The notes beneath the pieces were generated by a model, which saw only the letters and a list, made by a program, of their open reading frames with translations, had not been told where the DNA came from and made no database searches. From Halomonas caseinilytica (GTDB taxonomy: Bacteria; Pseudomonadota; Gammaproteobacteria; Pseudomonadales; Halomonadaceae): 64,000 bases of DNA. The stretch is taken from positions 1 through 64,000 of the forward strand of contig NZ_BDEP01000006.1 in assembly GCF_001662305.1 (NCBI RefSeq), written 5' to 3'. Positions 41,315 through 49,613 of this stretch are shown in pieces. Position 1 is the stretch's first letter. Every line of letters starts with the position of its first letter. A program made the translations under genes and the position numbers.

Positions 41315-41953
41315 ATGTCGAGCCAGATCGAAGGTTTCTTAGCTAACCAGCTTCCTATCCGCTACCAGCTGCACATCCCTGCCGCTCTTAAGACTGCGTA
41401 TGAGACAGCAGCTCAAATTGCAAAGGAAGAACCAGTTTTCTCCATGGCATCCGCCCAGGACAACCATGGAAGACTCATTTCATGGGCGACCGATTTTGCA
41501 ATCCTTAGACTCATCGAGTCTGGCTCTTGGCCATTTGATTACAAATGGGAAACATTCAACAAGCCTACTGGCCGCTACCTGAAAGTCTTGCTTCCCGAAT
41601 CCACATTATCGATAAGCCAAGTACAAGACAGGCATCACCCCCCCAGGAAAGTTGGCTTTCGGGGAAATGCAGCACTATCTAACCAGCCTTACCTTTTCCC
41701 GCAAATGGAAGAGGAGAGAAAGAGAATTATCGGGCTACCCTCTTTCATATTAATTCACGGCCATCAAGGGTTAAAGTTTGCTCATATTGGAATGAGCAAA
41801 CCTGATCAAAAAGCCTGGATGTACAGAACAGAGAATTTGTTAGACCTACCCAGCGAGGTCGGTGACAGCGAAGTCCCACCGATTGAATATACAGAAGAAT
41901 CAGTCCTGACATTAAAAGAGGACATAATGAAGTGGCGTAGAGATAATGGTTAA
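41315..41953 (+). CDS. Unknown protein paired with XRE-ImmA/IrrE partner (candidate toxin)
   Basis: A 212-aa soluble protein with no motif I recognise; composition is mixed alpha/beta with a conserved-looking core FILIHGHQGLKFAHIGMSKP near residue 150 (part shown). The stop overlaps the next start by eight bases, so the two proteins are made together. Neighbouring an XRE-HELGH protein, it could be a toxin held by it, as in RosmerTA-type two-gene defence modules; this is inference from layout. The start at 41315 follows GGAG at ten bases. Base composition is A+T-rich relative to the host. Confidence 0.7.
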   Translation: MSSQIEGFLANQLPIRYQLHIPAALKTAYETAAQIAKEEPVFSMASAQDNHGRLISWATDFAILRLIESGSWPFDYKWETFNKPTGRYLKVLLPESTLSISQVQDRHHPPRKVGFRGNAALSNQPYLFPQMEEERKRIIGLPSFILIHGHQGLKFAHIGMSKPDQKAWMYRTENLLDLPSEVGDSEVPPIEYTEESVLTLKEDIMKWRRDNG

Positions 41954-43127
41954 GAAAGTTGTCTCAATCAATAGCAATGGAACGGAGCTAGCTAAGCGCC
42001 GTATAATCCCTGAGCGTTTGATTATGGCCAGAAAGTCTGTCCGCCTAACCCAAACAGACCTGGCCTCTGAAATTGGAGTCACCAGACAGTCCGTTTCTGC
42101 TTATGAACAAGGAGCCAAGTCCCCGGACAGCCAAACATTACTTTCATTGGCAAAGGCTTTGGATCAGCCTTTGCAATACTTCACGGGATCAATGCCTGAT
42201 CCTATTGGTCCGCTCAGTGTAAAAACATTTCGGGCTTTTGGTGCTTCTACGAGACGACGCAACGATCAGTGCGAAGTCCTTTCTGAGTGGGTTTCCTCCA
42301 TCGTTTCGCTGTACCAAAAATTTATAAACTTCCCTGAATTCGATCCTCCTAGCATAACTCCAGACTTGCCTAATGGCCGGTATTCGTTCGAAAAAATCGA
42401 AGAAATCGCCGACTCCCTAAGAAAACAATGGGGACTAGGAAGCGGCCCCATTGGCAATATGATAAAGCTCGTTGAGGCCAAGGGAATAATAGTTTCACAT
42501 CTCCCCATATCCGAAGAAAGAATAAATGCCTTTTCTTTCTGGAGCGGAGAGCAGCCCTTTATCTTCATGGCTTCTGACAGTACGACTGCTGTCAGAACCC
42601 GATTCGACATTGCCCACGAACTCGGGCACTTAATACTTCACCAAGGGATTAGCGAAGAAGAGCTTGAGGACAAAAAAACACTAAAACAAATCGAAGCTGA
42701 GGCAAACAGATTTGGAAGTGCCTTTTTGATGCCTGCAAAATCTTACATAAATGAGGTGTACACGACTCGCCTTGACTCCTTTATACCATTAAAAAAACGC
42801 TGGCTTACATCAATCGCATCTCAAGTATATCGTTGCAGCGACTTGGGGATATTTTCTAGCGATCAAGTATTAAATCTGAGAAAACAAATAAGCGCTAAAA
42901 AGTGGAGAACTCACGAGCCTTTGGACAGCGAGCTAAACAACGAAAAGCCTGAGCTTCTCAAGAAAGCTGCCACGATGCTTATAGAGAACAAAGTCATCTC
43001 AAAACAAGACATAACCCAAGAAATAAAATTCAACCCCGCGACAATTGAAGTTCTATCCAACCTTCCTCCAGGCTTTCTGAATGAAGGTGCAGCAGAAAAC
43101 CCAATAGCAAAACTAAAACTCAAGTAG
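41946..43127 (+). CDS. XRE helix-turn-helix protein with ImmA/IrrE metallopeptidase domain
   Basis: A 393-aa COG2856-type protein: N-terminal XRE domain (about 25-80, LTQTDLASEIGVTRQSVSAY), linker, then an ImmA/IrrE (DUF955) zinc peptidase with RFDIAHELGHLILH near residue 222 and a downstream Glu-rich EAEANRFGSAFLMP helix supplying the third ligand. Such proteins act as regulators or antitoxins, cleaving or derepressing in response to DNA damage or phage. It overlaps the upstream partner gene by eight bases and ends at a strong terminator. The A+T-rich codon use suggests separate origin from the flanking int and alpA. Confidence 0.88.
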   Translation: MVKKVVSINSNGTELAKRRIIPERLIMARKSVRLTQTDLASEIGVTRQSVSAYEQGAKSPDSQTLLSLAKALDQPLQYFTGSMPDPIGPLSVKTFRAFGASTRRRNDQCEVLSEWVSSIVSLYQKFINFPEFDPPSITPDLPNGRYSFEKIEEIADSLRKQWGLGSGPIGNMIKLVEAKGIIVSHLPISEERINAFSFWSGEQPFIFMASDSTTAVRTRFDIAHELGHLILHQGISEEELEDKKTLKQIEAEANRFGSAFLMPAKSYINEVYTTRLDSFIPLKKRWLTSIASQVYRCSDLGIFSSDQVLNLRKQISAKKWRTHEPLDSELNNEKPELLKKAATMLIENKVISKQDITQEIKFNPATIEVLSNLPPGFLNEGAAENPIAKLKLK

Positions 43128-43132
43128 ACATG

Positions 43133-43161
43133 AAGCCGCAGCATTAAGCTGCGGCTTTTTT
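43133..43161 (+). terminator. Strong terminator after the XRE-ImmA/IrrE module
   Basis: A ten-base stem AAGCCGCAGC/GCTGCGGCTT (43133-43142 with 43148-43157) ends in a run of six Ts. It insulates the module from the replication genes downstream. Confidence 0.93.
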
Positions 43162-43429
43162 CATCATCATTAATCTCTCTTAAACAGTCACGTTGTAGAT
43201 GGGCAATCTACAACGCCACCTCATCGCACGAACCTCAATTCCCTTGCAAGCTGATCATGTCCCGGGCGGATTTGTGGGAGGCCCGCCATACAACGTCAGC
43301 TGCTCGCGCAGTTATGGCTTCCCCCGCAAGCTAGAAAACGTCCACCGAGGCGTGCTTCTGAAGGCCGGCAAACACGGTCCGAGAGCCGCTCAAGGACAGA
43401 TCCGAATAGCCACGCAAGAGGAACGATGA

Positions 43430-43735
43430 ATGATCACGCAACCCCACCACTCCTCATCCCGCTTCAAGGCGGTCGAGCGGATCAAGCTGGGGAACCGGCT
43501 GCTGCGCCGCAAGGAAGTCGAACAGAAGACGGGAAAGAGCCGGTCCGCCATCTACGAGGGCATCCGGCAGGGCACCTTCCCTGCCCCCGTACCGATCGGC
43601 GAGAACAGCGTCGCTTGGCTGGAAGAGGAAGTCGACGGCTGGATCGCCGCGCGCCTCGAGGAACGTAACCGCTCCCTGGCGAGCCTTACCAAGGCACGCA
43701 CTCACACCATGATCGACCAAGGGGTACGGGCATGA
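43430..43735 (+). CDS. alpA: AlpA-family excisionase/regulator
   Basis: A 101-aa MerR-like winged helix: RRKEVEQKTGKSRSAIYEGI, then GTFPAPVPIGENSVAWLEEEVDGWI, the standard AlpA pattern. AlpA proteins activate int and act as excision factor in P4-type islands. GAGG lies eight bases before the ATG at 43430. The downstream small gene overlaps its stop (ATGA), so this begins the replication/regulatory operon. Confidence 0.9.
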   Translation: MITQPHHSSSRFKAVERIKLGNRLLRRKEVEQKTGKSRSAIYEGIRQGTFPAPVPIGENSVAWLEEEVDGWIAARLEERNRSLASLTKARTHTMIDQGVRA

Positions 43736-43983
43736 AGCACTTCGTGATGACCATCAAGGGCCAGTCGCTCTCATTCTCGGCAGGCGATATCAAGGCCATG
43801 CAGGAAGTCTTGTCCGTGGCGACGCAGCAGCAAGACGGCAAGGCGCAGCGGTTCGGGCAAAGTGGCCACATCACTATCGAGCCGGACCAACGGGCTAGCA
43901 CCGACCACCACGCCCGGCAGCCCGACAGTCCCAACGTTCATCGCCTGAACGATACCCGGCAGGTAGTACTGACCGACTGCTAA
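43732..43983 (+). CDS. Small protein coupled to alpA, unknown
   Basis: An 83-aa protein beginning MKHFVMTIKGQSLSFSAGDI, with a small beta-rich start and a polar, disordered tail. The ATGA overlap with alpA indicates translational coupling. I do not recognise a family; similar short frames follow alpA in other integrated islands. Confidence 0.6.
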   Translation: MKHFVMTIKGQSLSFSAGDIKAMQEVLSVATQQQDGKAQRFGQSGHITIEPDQRASTDHHARQPDSPNVHRLNDTRQVVLTDC

Positions 43984-44433
43984 CCCGCCTTCTCAGACCG
44001 CAATACGCATGACGCTGCCCGGCAAGAGCCGGGTGGGTATGGGGAGCTTTTACGCTCGGAAAACGGAAGGCCCCTGCGGCGGAGCAACGCAGCAGGGGCC
44101 AGAGAGACACAATACATGCTCAACGATACCACAAAGCTCAAAGGTGTGAAGCCAAGGCACTTGCGCAGGAGCAACGCGAGTCCTTATGATGATCGTGCTG
44201 CTGCAAAATCAGCAGCCGACCTTGGCCGGTCGAATTCCAAAAGGCGCATAAGCGCCCCTTCCATAGCAGGCGCTATTTTTGTGCCCGCTATGCGCTATGG
44301 CGGCTGTGCGTGGGACACCTTCGGGTGTGCCGGGTTTACCTTTTGGACCGGTCGGCCAACCCGCGTACAGTCGCCCCCATCGCTGCTTGGCCGCAGCCGG
44401 GGACGACTCCTAAACCCAAAAGGATCGTCACCG
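43984..44433 (+). other. Gene-poor regulatory stretch between alpA operon and primase operon
   Basis: No confident gene in 450 bases. It holds a nine-base stem hairpin (GGCCCCTGC-type arms at 44069-44077 and 44092-44100) without a T run, and a C4-like RNA candidate at 44300-44365. In P4 the equivalent position upstream of the alpha primase carries the CI immunity RNA. An open frame from 44116 runs through the structured RNA and is doubted. Confidence 0.5.
44300..44365 (+). ncRNA. Candidate C4/CI-type antisense immunity RNA
   Basis: ACACC-TTCG-GGTGT (44315-44328) is a UUCG-loop hairpin. It is followed by GGGTT (44332-44336) pairing with AACCC (44358-44362), enclosing CTTTTGGACCGGTCGGCC. This resembles the block with the TTTTGGACCGGT...CCAACC sequence found upstream of P4-like primases, where a processed RNA controls replication genes by antisense pairing. 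The assignment rests on remembered sequence and position. Confidence 0.5.
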
Positions 44434-44607
44434 ATGGCACTTCTCCTATTCCCTACCCGCAGTCCGTCTGCGCGTGCCAGCGCCCATCGCGCCATGGCCC
44501 GTGCGGCTCTCTTCTCCAATTCCAGTACCCGTACACGACTCAAGCGCTATAACCACCACATGCAACAGGCCCGTCGCCTCGAAGGCGAGGAGGTGCATCA
44601 TGGTTAA
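44434..44607 (+). CDS. Small basic protein, unknown
   Basis: A 57-aa Arg/Ser/Ala-rich protein from the ATG at 44434, preceded by AAAGGAT. A longer in-frame start at 44116 exists, but it passes through the candidate structured RNA and lacks a ribosome site. It overlaps the next gene by eight bases. It sits where P4-type islands carry Icd- or Ash-like small proteins; no clear homology is visible. Confidence 0.45.
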   Translation: MALLLFPTRSPSARASAHRAMARAALFSNSSTRTRLKRYNHHMQQARRLEGEEVHHG

Positions 44608-44881
44608 GCGCCTCGAAGACGCCAACTGCCTCTCCGCAACCGAGACACTGCTGATTGACCCGCGAGCCCAGCAATCACAGCTGTTCGACCATGCCGAGCA
44701 GCGGCTCGATGCCGCCAAGGAGTTGATGTTCACCATCAGTGCCATGGACAGCCCTAGTGGCGACATGATGTCCCTCGACATGGCCAACCTCGCCACCGCT
44801 GCACATCTTCTGCTCAGTGACGCCAGCGACCTCCTAGTCGCGGCTCGGCGTATCTCCCCGCAAGGAGGTAGCCATGACTGA
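44600..44881 (+). CDS. Small helical protein of the island replication operon
   Basis: A 93-aa, probably all-helical protein (QSQLFDHAEQRLDAAKELMF, then DMANLATAAHLLLSDASDLL). GAGGAGG precedes the ATG, and eight-base overlaps join it to both neighbours. It resembles the short helical proteins often found before the primase in such islands, but I cannot name a family. Confidence 0.65.
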   Translation: MVKRLEDANCLSATETLLIDPRAQQSQLFDHAEQRLDAAKELMFTISAMDSPSGDMMSLDMANLATAAHLLLSDASDLLVAARRISPQGGSHD

Positions 44882-45869
44882 CACGGTTATCGCCAAGATC
44901 CAGAGCGTCGCCATGGCGGCACTCGGCGCGGCCGAACGTCTTGTATCCGAGTGGCTTCCCGAGGGCGAGCGCCAGGGATCGGAATGGGTGGCCCGAAATA
45001 GCGCACGTAGCGACCGGACACGCGGCTCGTTCGGCATATCCCTAGTCACCGGCAAGTGGAACGATTTCGCCGACAATGATGCCCATGGTGGGGATCTCGT
45101 ATCCCTGCTGAGCTACCTGCGCGGCTGCCGACAGGTCGACGCCGCCATCGAGATAGACCGACAACTTCGACTTGACATCTTCCGGCACACCGGCGCCTGC
45201 CAGGAAAGAAGAAACATGCCCTCCCCTTGGCTCGACAAGGTCAGCCTGGGCCAGCAGGTAGAGGCTGAACGGAGACAGGTACAGCAGCAAGCCGCCGCAC
45301 TGGCCAAACGTCTCTGGCGAATATCGCAACCCGCCTACCCCAGGCATCCCTACCTTATCCATAAGGAGGTGCCCCGCTATCTACTAAGGCAGTCTCCTCA
45401 AGGGCAACTACTGGTTCCCCTTTACGCGGAGGGCCAACTGGTCAACTTGCAGTGCATCAATGCTCAAGGGGACAAGCGCTTTCTCAAGGGTGGCCAAGTC
45501 TACGGTGCTTACTCCCCCCTAGGGCGTATCGCCCATCATCGACAGCTCTATGTCTGCGAAGGCTGGGCGACAGGCGCCACCCTGCATGCCTACACCCGGG
45601 AACCCGTGGCATGCGCGATGAACGCTGGCAACCTCAAGCCCGTCGCCAAGTCACTCCGCGCACGCTACCCCGGCCTGGATATCGTCATCGCCGGGGATGA
45701 TGACCGGCAGACACCGGGTAACCCAGGACTCATGGCTGCAAATGAAGCAGCGCTGGCCATCGGTGCTCTAGTGGTCCTGCCCGTATGGCCGGAAGGGGTG
45801 CCTGACTCTCTCAGTGACTTCAACGACCTCGCCCGTTGGTATAAGCGGCAAGGAGGTGGTCATGAGTGA
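44874..45869 (+). CDS. TOPRIM-domain DNA primase of the island
   Basis: A 331-aa primase-like protein. The N-terminal region has the GSFGISLVTGKWNDFADNDA segment seen in island primases in place of a full zinc finger. The C-terminal TOPRIM fold shows the catalytic Glu in CEGWATGATLH (about residue 229) and the acidic IAGDDD. It should prime replication with the downstream helicase. It is coupled by eight-base overlaps on both sides. In P4 the two activities are fused in one alpha protein; here they are split. Confidence 0.85.
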   Translation: MTDTVIAKIQSVAMAALGAAERLVSEWLPEGERQGSEWVARNSARSDRTRGSFGISLVTGKWNDFADNDAHGGDLVSLLSYLRGCRQVDAAIEIDRQLRLDIFRHTGACQERRNMPSPWLDKVSLGQQVEAERRQVQQQAAALAKRLWRISQPAYPRHPYLIHKEVPRYLLRQSPQGQLLVPLYAEGQLVNLQCINAQGDKRFLKGGQVYGAYSPLGRIAHHRQLYVCEGWATGATLHAYTREPVACAMNAGNLKPVAKSLRARYPGLDIVIAGDDDRQTPGNPGLMAANEAALAIGALVVLPVWPEGVPDSLSDFNDLARWYKRQGGGHE

Positions 45870-47640
45870 GCAACAATCGCACCTTGCACTCGTCAGTAAT
45901 CCCCGCGCTCCTCAGATCGACAGCCTCGAACGCCCTTCCTATGCCGTCTACGAGGGGCCAACCACGGCCGACGGGAAGCTCTTTCGCGCCGGAACGTGGT
46001 ATCACGGCATCAAGCACACCAATGGTGAAGAACCGGGGCAACCTTACGACCTGTGGATCTGCGCGCCCCTCCACGTGGATGCAGAGACGGTCAACAGTGA
46101 TGACGGCAGCGTCGGTCGCTTGCTTCGCTTTCGTCATCGCGGCCGGGTAATTGAGTACGTCATGCCTATGGAGGCCCTAGCCGGTAAGGGCGAGGAAGTG
46201 CTCAAGGCCCTGATGCGGCAGGGACTCGAGGTCGAGTACCACCAGCGCCGACATGTACCCGCCTATATCGCCAGCCACCACGGCTTGAGCAAGATCCTGG
46301 CCACTACCACGAAGCCCGGCTGGCATGATCAAAGCGGCGCATTCGTGCTGCCCAACCGCATCATCGGCGGTGAAAACGTGCGGTATCAGGACACCGGCAA
46401 AGGCGCCAACCTGTACACCGCCAAGGGAACTCTCGAGGGTTGGCGGACTGAGGTAGCGCCCTACTGCGAGGACAATCCGGTACTGATCCTCGCGATCTGC
46501 TGCGCGCTTGCCGGACCATTGCTAGCCAAGGTCGGCGTCAACGGCGGCGGCGTGCATCTAGTCGGAGACTCCTCGAGCGGCAAATCCCTGGCCCAGGCCA
46601 TTGCCGCTTCTGTGTGGGGCAACCCCGGGGTATTCGCCGCCTCTTGGGATATGTCACGGGGCGGCATCGAGATCGAGGCCTCATCTCGCAACGACACTGT
46701 GCTGATCCTCGACGAGATCAAGCGTGCCGATCCCAAGCGAGTCCAGGAGATGGCCTATGCCATCGCCAATGGCACCGGCAAGGGCACCATGACCCGTGAG
46801 CGCGAAGGTCGTCCCAAGCTGTACTGGCGGGTGCTGGCCCTCTCCAGCGGCGAGAGGTCGCTCTCGGAACATGCCGCCATCTCGGGCAATGCTGCCCATG
46901 CGGGGGCTGAGTTACGGATGGTGGATGTCAACGCCGGCACACGAACCCATCGAGCATTCGATGAACTCCACGGCATGACCGGTGAGGCATTCCACCGCAT
47001 GCTCACGGCGGCCGCCTCGCGCCACTACGGGCATATAGGGCCGGCTTTCGTGACAGAACTTGTGAAGGAGACTGAGCCGGAGGTCTTCTATCAGCGCTTC
47101 GGGGAGGTACGCTCCCGCTTCGATGCCGAGGGCTCCCAAGCCGGCCGGGTCGCCGACCGCTTCGCCATCATCGGGCTAGCTGGGGAACTAGCCATCGAAC
47201 ATGGCCTGCTGCCCTGGGCATCGCATAGCGCTGCCGATGCGGGACGCCTGCTGTTTCGCGAGTGGGTCGCTAGAGTCGGCGATGGGAACGCCGAGGACCG
47301 ACAGATCCTGACCGCCATTGCGGACTTCATCGCCCTCCATGGTGACAGCCGGTTTTCCGACATCTCCGCCCTTCTCCCCAACCCTAACGTCCGCCACCGG
47401 GCCGGCTACTTCGAGATCGAGGACGGAAAACGGCTTTATCTCTTCAACCGGGCGTCTCTGGCCGAAGCGGCTGCCGGCTACGGCCGGGATCGGATTCTCC
47501 GCGCCCTGGACACCTACGGCGTCCTGGCGAAAACCGATAGTGGCAGACGCCAGAAGAACTATCGCCTGCCAGGAGGAGGGAGTACGCGCTTCTTCGTCAT
47601 CGATCCCGACAAGCTAGACATCGAACGGAGCGCGACATGA
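45862..47640 (+). CDS. DUF927 superfamily replicative helicase
   Basis: A 592-aa ATPase with the DUF927 pattern: an N-terminal domain, then VGDSSSGKS Walker A (about 235-242), VLILDEI Walker B (about 280) and ALSSGERSLSEHA. With the TOPRIM primase before it, it forms the island replication module. The start at 45862 follows AGGAGGT, and the longer upstream frame lies inside the primase. The C-terminal winged-helix-like part ends ...FFVIDPDKLD. Confidence 0.88.
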   Translation: MSEQQSHLALVSNPRAPQIDSLERPSYAVYEGPTTADGKLFRAGTWYHGIKHTNGEEPGQPYDLWICAPLHVDAETVNSDDGSVGRLLRFRHRGRVIEYVMPMEALAGKGEEVLKALMRQGLEVEYHQRRHVPAYIASHHGLSKILATTTKPGWHDQSGAFVLPNRIIGGENVRYQDTGKGANLYTAKGTLEGWRTEVAPYCEDNPVLILAICCALAGPLLAKVGVNGGGVHLVGDSSSGKSLAQAIAASVWGNPGVFAASWDMSRGGIEIEASSRNDTVLILDEIKRADPKRVQEMAYAIANGTGKGTMTREREGRPKLYWRVLALSSGERSLSEHAAISGNAAHAGAELRMVDVNAGTRTHRAFDELHGMTGEAFHRMLTAAASRHYGHIGPAFVTELVKETEPEVFYQRFGEVRSRFDAEGSQAGRVADRFAIIGLAGELAIEHGLLPWASHSAADAGRLLFREWVARVGDGNAEDRQILTAIADFIALHGDSRFSDISALLPNPNVRHRAGYFEIEDGKRLYLFNRASLAEAAAGYGRDRILRALDTYGVLAKTDSGRRQKNYRLPGGGSTRFFVIDPDKLDIERSAT

Positions 47641-48065
47641 GCCAGGTGACTTTTTCACAGGAACCTGATTCCCGTGGCAACACCGGCAACAGTGGCAACG
47701 CCCAGCAACCATGCGGGGTCGGAGCGTTGCCTATGGATAGGAGGAGTGGCAACAACGGCAACACATCTCTTTCTATACCAATATCGCCCCCTGTGTCTGT
47801 TGCCGATTCAAAAATACTGGCTACAGGTTTCCATTTTCAATGCATTGAAAATAAAGAGATTTTCCACTGTTGCCACGTTGCCAGTGATTTCGAGAATCAG
47901 ACAGCGGAACAAGGGTGGTCACACGGAACAGAGCTTCCATGCGCTCTCATCGCCACACCGGCGCCCACGCCTTCCCTCTTGGCAGGCGCAGGGAGAGTCC
48001 CTGGCTGCCGCTCTCCCCCGAGCAAAGAACTTCGCCGAGAGCCACACACACCATGCCCGACATAA
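47637..48065 (+). CDS. Hypothetical protein coupled to the helicase gene
   Basis: A 142-aa frame whose ATG overlaps the helicase stop (ATGA). The N-terminal half is low-complexity (repeated GN and Ser), and a central FHFQCIENKEIFHCCHVASD block has three cysteines. The tail is Pro/Arg-rich and may be non-functional. The coupling argues for expression; sequence alone does not show a function. Confidence 0.45.
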   Translation: MSQVTFSQEPDSRGNTGNSGNAQQPCGVGALPMDRRSGNNGNTSLSIPISPPVSVADSKILATGFHFQCIENKEIFHCCHVASDFENQTAEQGWSHGTELPCALIATPAPTPSLLAGAGRVPGCRSPPSKELRREPHTPCPT

Positions 48066-48079
48066 CCGAGGAGCCTGAG

Positions 48080-49009
48080 ATGGCCGCACAAGCCCAGATC
48101 ACCGAGACCACCGCCCAGCAAGGAGTCAAAACCATGCAGCATCAGGAAACCAACAACCAAAGCCAAGACGTTCCGCGAGACCACCTGGAGAAAATGAAGT
48201 ACGTGCCCACCCCCATCAGCGTGAAGGCGCTGACATGCGAGAAGGCTGCAGCGAACAAGGCCAAAGCCCGTGCAGACTATCTAGAGAAGCGTGAGCGGCT
48301 CGCAGCCGCGAGTCAGGAACTCAGCAAACTGCAAAAGACGCTCAATGCCCTGCAGGAGCAGGGCAAGATCGCCGAGAAGGCATGGAAGCAGGTCTTCGTG
48401 ACCGGCCTAGGGAGGCAGAGTAAGGAAGTAAGAGAGCAGCAGAAACAGCAGACACAGTGGCGTCTCGAGGCGGAACAGCACGAGGAGATGATCAAACTGA
48501 TCGAGCCCCAAGTGGAGTGGCTGCAGATCCACACGAACGTTGCACGCCAGACCTATCGCAAAGCCTGCCGGGATGAAAAGGAGGTGAGGGCCTACAGCGC
48601 CATGCTGGAGAGCGTGAAGGGACTGACCACCAGTGAGCACGCGGCGATGCTCCGAGAATCCCTCGGACCACTGTTCGAGCAAATCGCCGACGATACCTGT
48701 AACAACGCCGTCTTCATGGCCCAATTCAACGTGGACGTCAACAGCGAGCCCGGGCAAGGGATCTTCAGCTATCTCAGCCAAGGGGATACCAGAACGGTAA
48801 AGCAGGAGATCGAACGCCGGCAGTTGGCCGCAGTCGGTGAGCTATTCCTGAGCCAGCTTGATAAGAACCAGACACAGCGTACCCAGGACGACGCCGAGGA
48901 GCTTCCCGTACTGGGCTGTGAAGCTACCCACGAAACCATGCAATCCAGCGCGAGCGTGGCAAGGCGGCTGCGAGAGCTTGAAGCCCAGATGGAGTACCTG
49001 CCGCACTAG
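48080..49009 (+). CDS. Coiled-coil protein at the end of the replication operon
   Basis: A 309-aa, Gln/Glu/Lys-rich protein with long heptad stretches (about 70-145 and 190-215) and no catalytic motif. The start at 48080 has GAGGAG six bases upstream; the in-frame ATG at 48053 is an alternative. It follows the helicase and a small frame on the same strand and precedes a hairpin terminator. A structural or accessory replication or partition role is possible but not shown. Confidence 0.65.
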   Translation: MAAQAQITETTAQQGVKTMQHQETNNQSQDVPRDHLEKMKYVPTPISVKALTCEKAAANKAKARADYLEKRERLAAASQELSKLQKTLNALQEQGKIAEKAWKQVFVTGLGRQSKEVREQQKQQTQWRLEAEQHEEMIKLIEPQVEWLQIHTNVARQTYRKACRDEKEVRAYSAMLESVKGLTTSEHAAMLRESLGPLFEQIADDTCNNAVFMAQFNVDVNSEPGQGIFSYLSQGDTRTVKQEIERRQLAAVGELFLSQLDKNQTQRTQDDAEELPVLGCEATHETMQSSASVARRLRELEAQMEYLPH

Positions 49010-49038
49010 CCAGTCCGGTCCACCACCCTCCAACAACC

Positions 49039-49065
49039 AGCCCCGCCTCAAGCGGGGCTCCTTGT
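49039..49065 (+). terminator. Terminator of the island replication operon
   Basis: AGCCCCGC (49039-49046) pairs with GCGGGGCT (49052-49059), followed by a CCTTGTGTCTGT tail. The T tract is imperfect. Confidence 0.65.
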
Positions 49066-49613
49066 GTCTGTCTCGCCCATCACTTACCGGAAGCACGGAC
49101 GTAGGAATCGGGCAGTCGCCAAGCATATAGCCATACAGCGTTGCCATCCCCTCCCCCTACCCCGTCCGCCACGGCGGCGCGCTGTCGTCACCCCTCCCCG
49201 CCCGCGCGCTAAACGTGTCGGTTTTTATGCACTCATGCACTTGGCTTGGGAGCCCACCATTACCGAGCCTGCGCAGGATCCGATGACGCCTACATTTATG
49301 CGAATTTATGCAGTTTCATACAGCGCTTGGCCGTCCCAGACCAGCCGTTGATGGATGTAGCGTGGATTCTATGACACATTTACTAGGGGAGTAGTACTGA
49401 GCAGTCCCAGCAGGTCCTAGACCAACGACTCCATTGACGCGGAAGCTACGGGTGCCGTCGCATTGGTAAAGGGTATGAAAGGGAATAGACATCTCGATCA
49501 ACGCTAGGAAACACCAATCTCGCTGAGGAACAATGGTTTCGGCCAAAAAGTAGAACAGTGCGAAAAGCCGTCATTATTGAGTTTTTATATACAAAAATTA
49601 AAGGAGCGTCATT
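49066..49613. other. Gene-free spacer before the Rad50-like ATPase
   Basis: About 550 bases without a credible gene. A weak minus-strand frame (49316-49546, TTG start) is unlike anything known. TTTATGC recurs near 49223, 49296 and 49306. The last 50 bases become very A+T-rich (TTTTTATATAC) and probably carry the promoter of the ATPase gene. A composition shift here marks the edge of a separately acquired cargo block. Confidence 0.5.

Noticed and set aside
43199-43429. A 76-codon frame ending directly before alpA
   Set aside because: No ribosome site and no recognisable motif; the region more likely holds the alpA promoter and leader. Kept as a low-probability small gene only.
44116-44433. 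N-terminal extension of the small gene ending at 44607
   Set aside because: It crosses the candidate C4-like RNA and lacks a ribosome site; the ATG at 44434 is better supported.
49316-49546. A 76-codon minus-strand frame in the spacer before the Rad50-like gene
   Set aside because: TTG start without ribosome site and no family; perhaps a remnant, not supportable as a gene.
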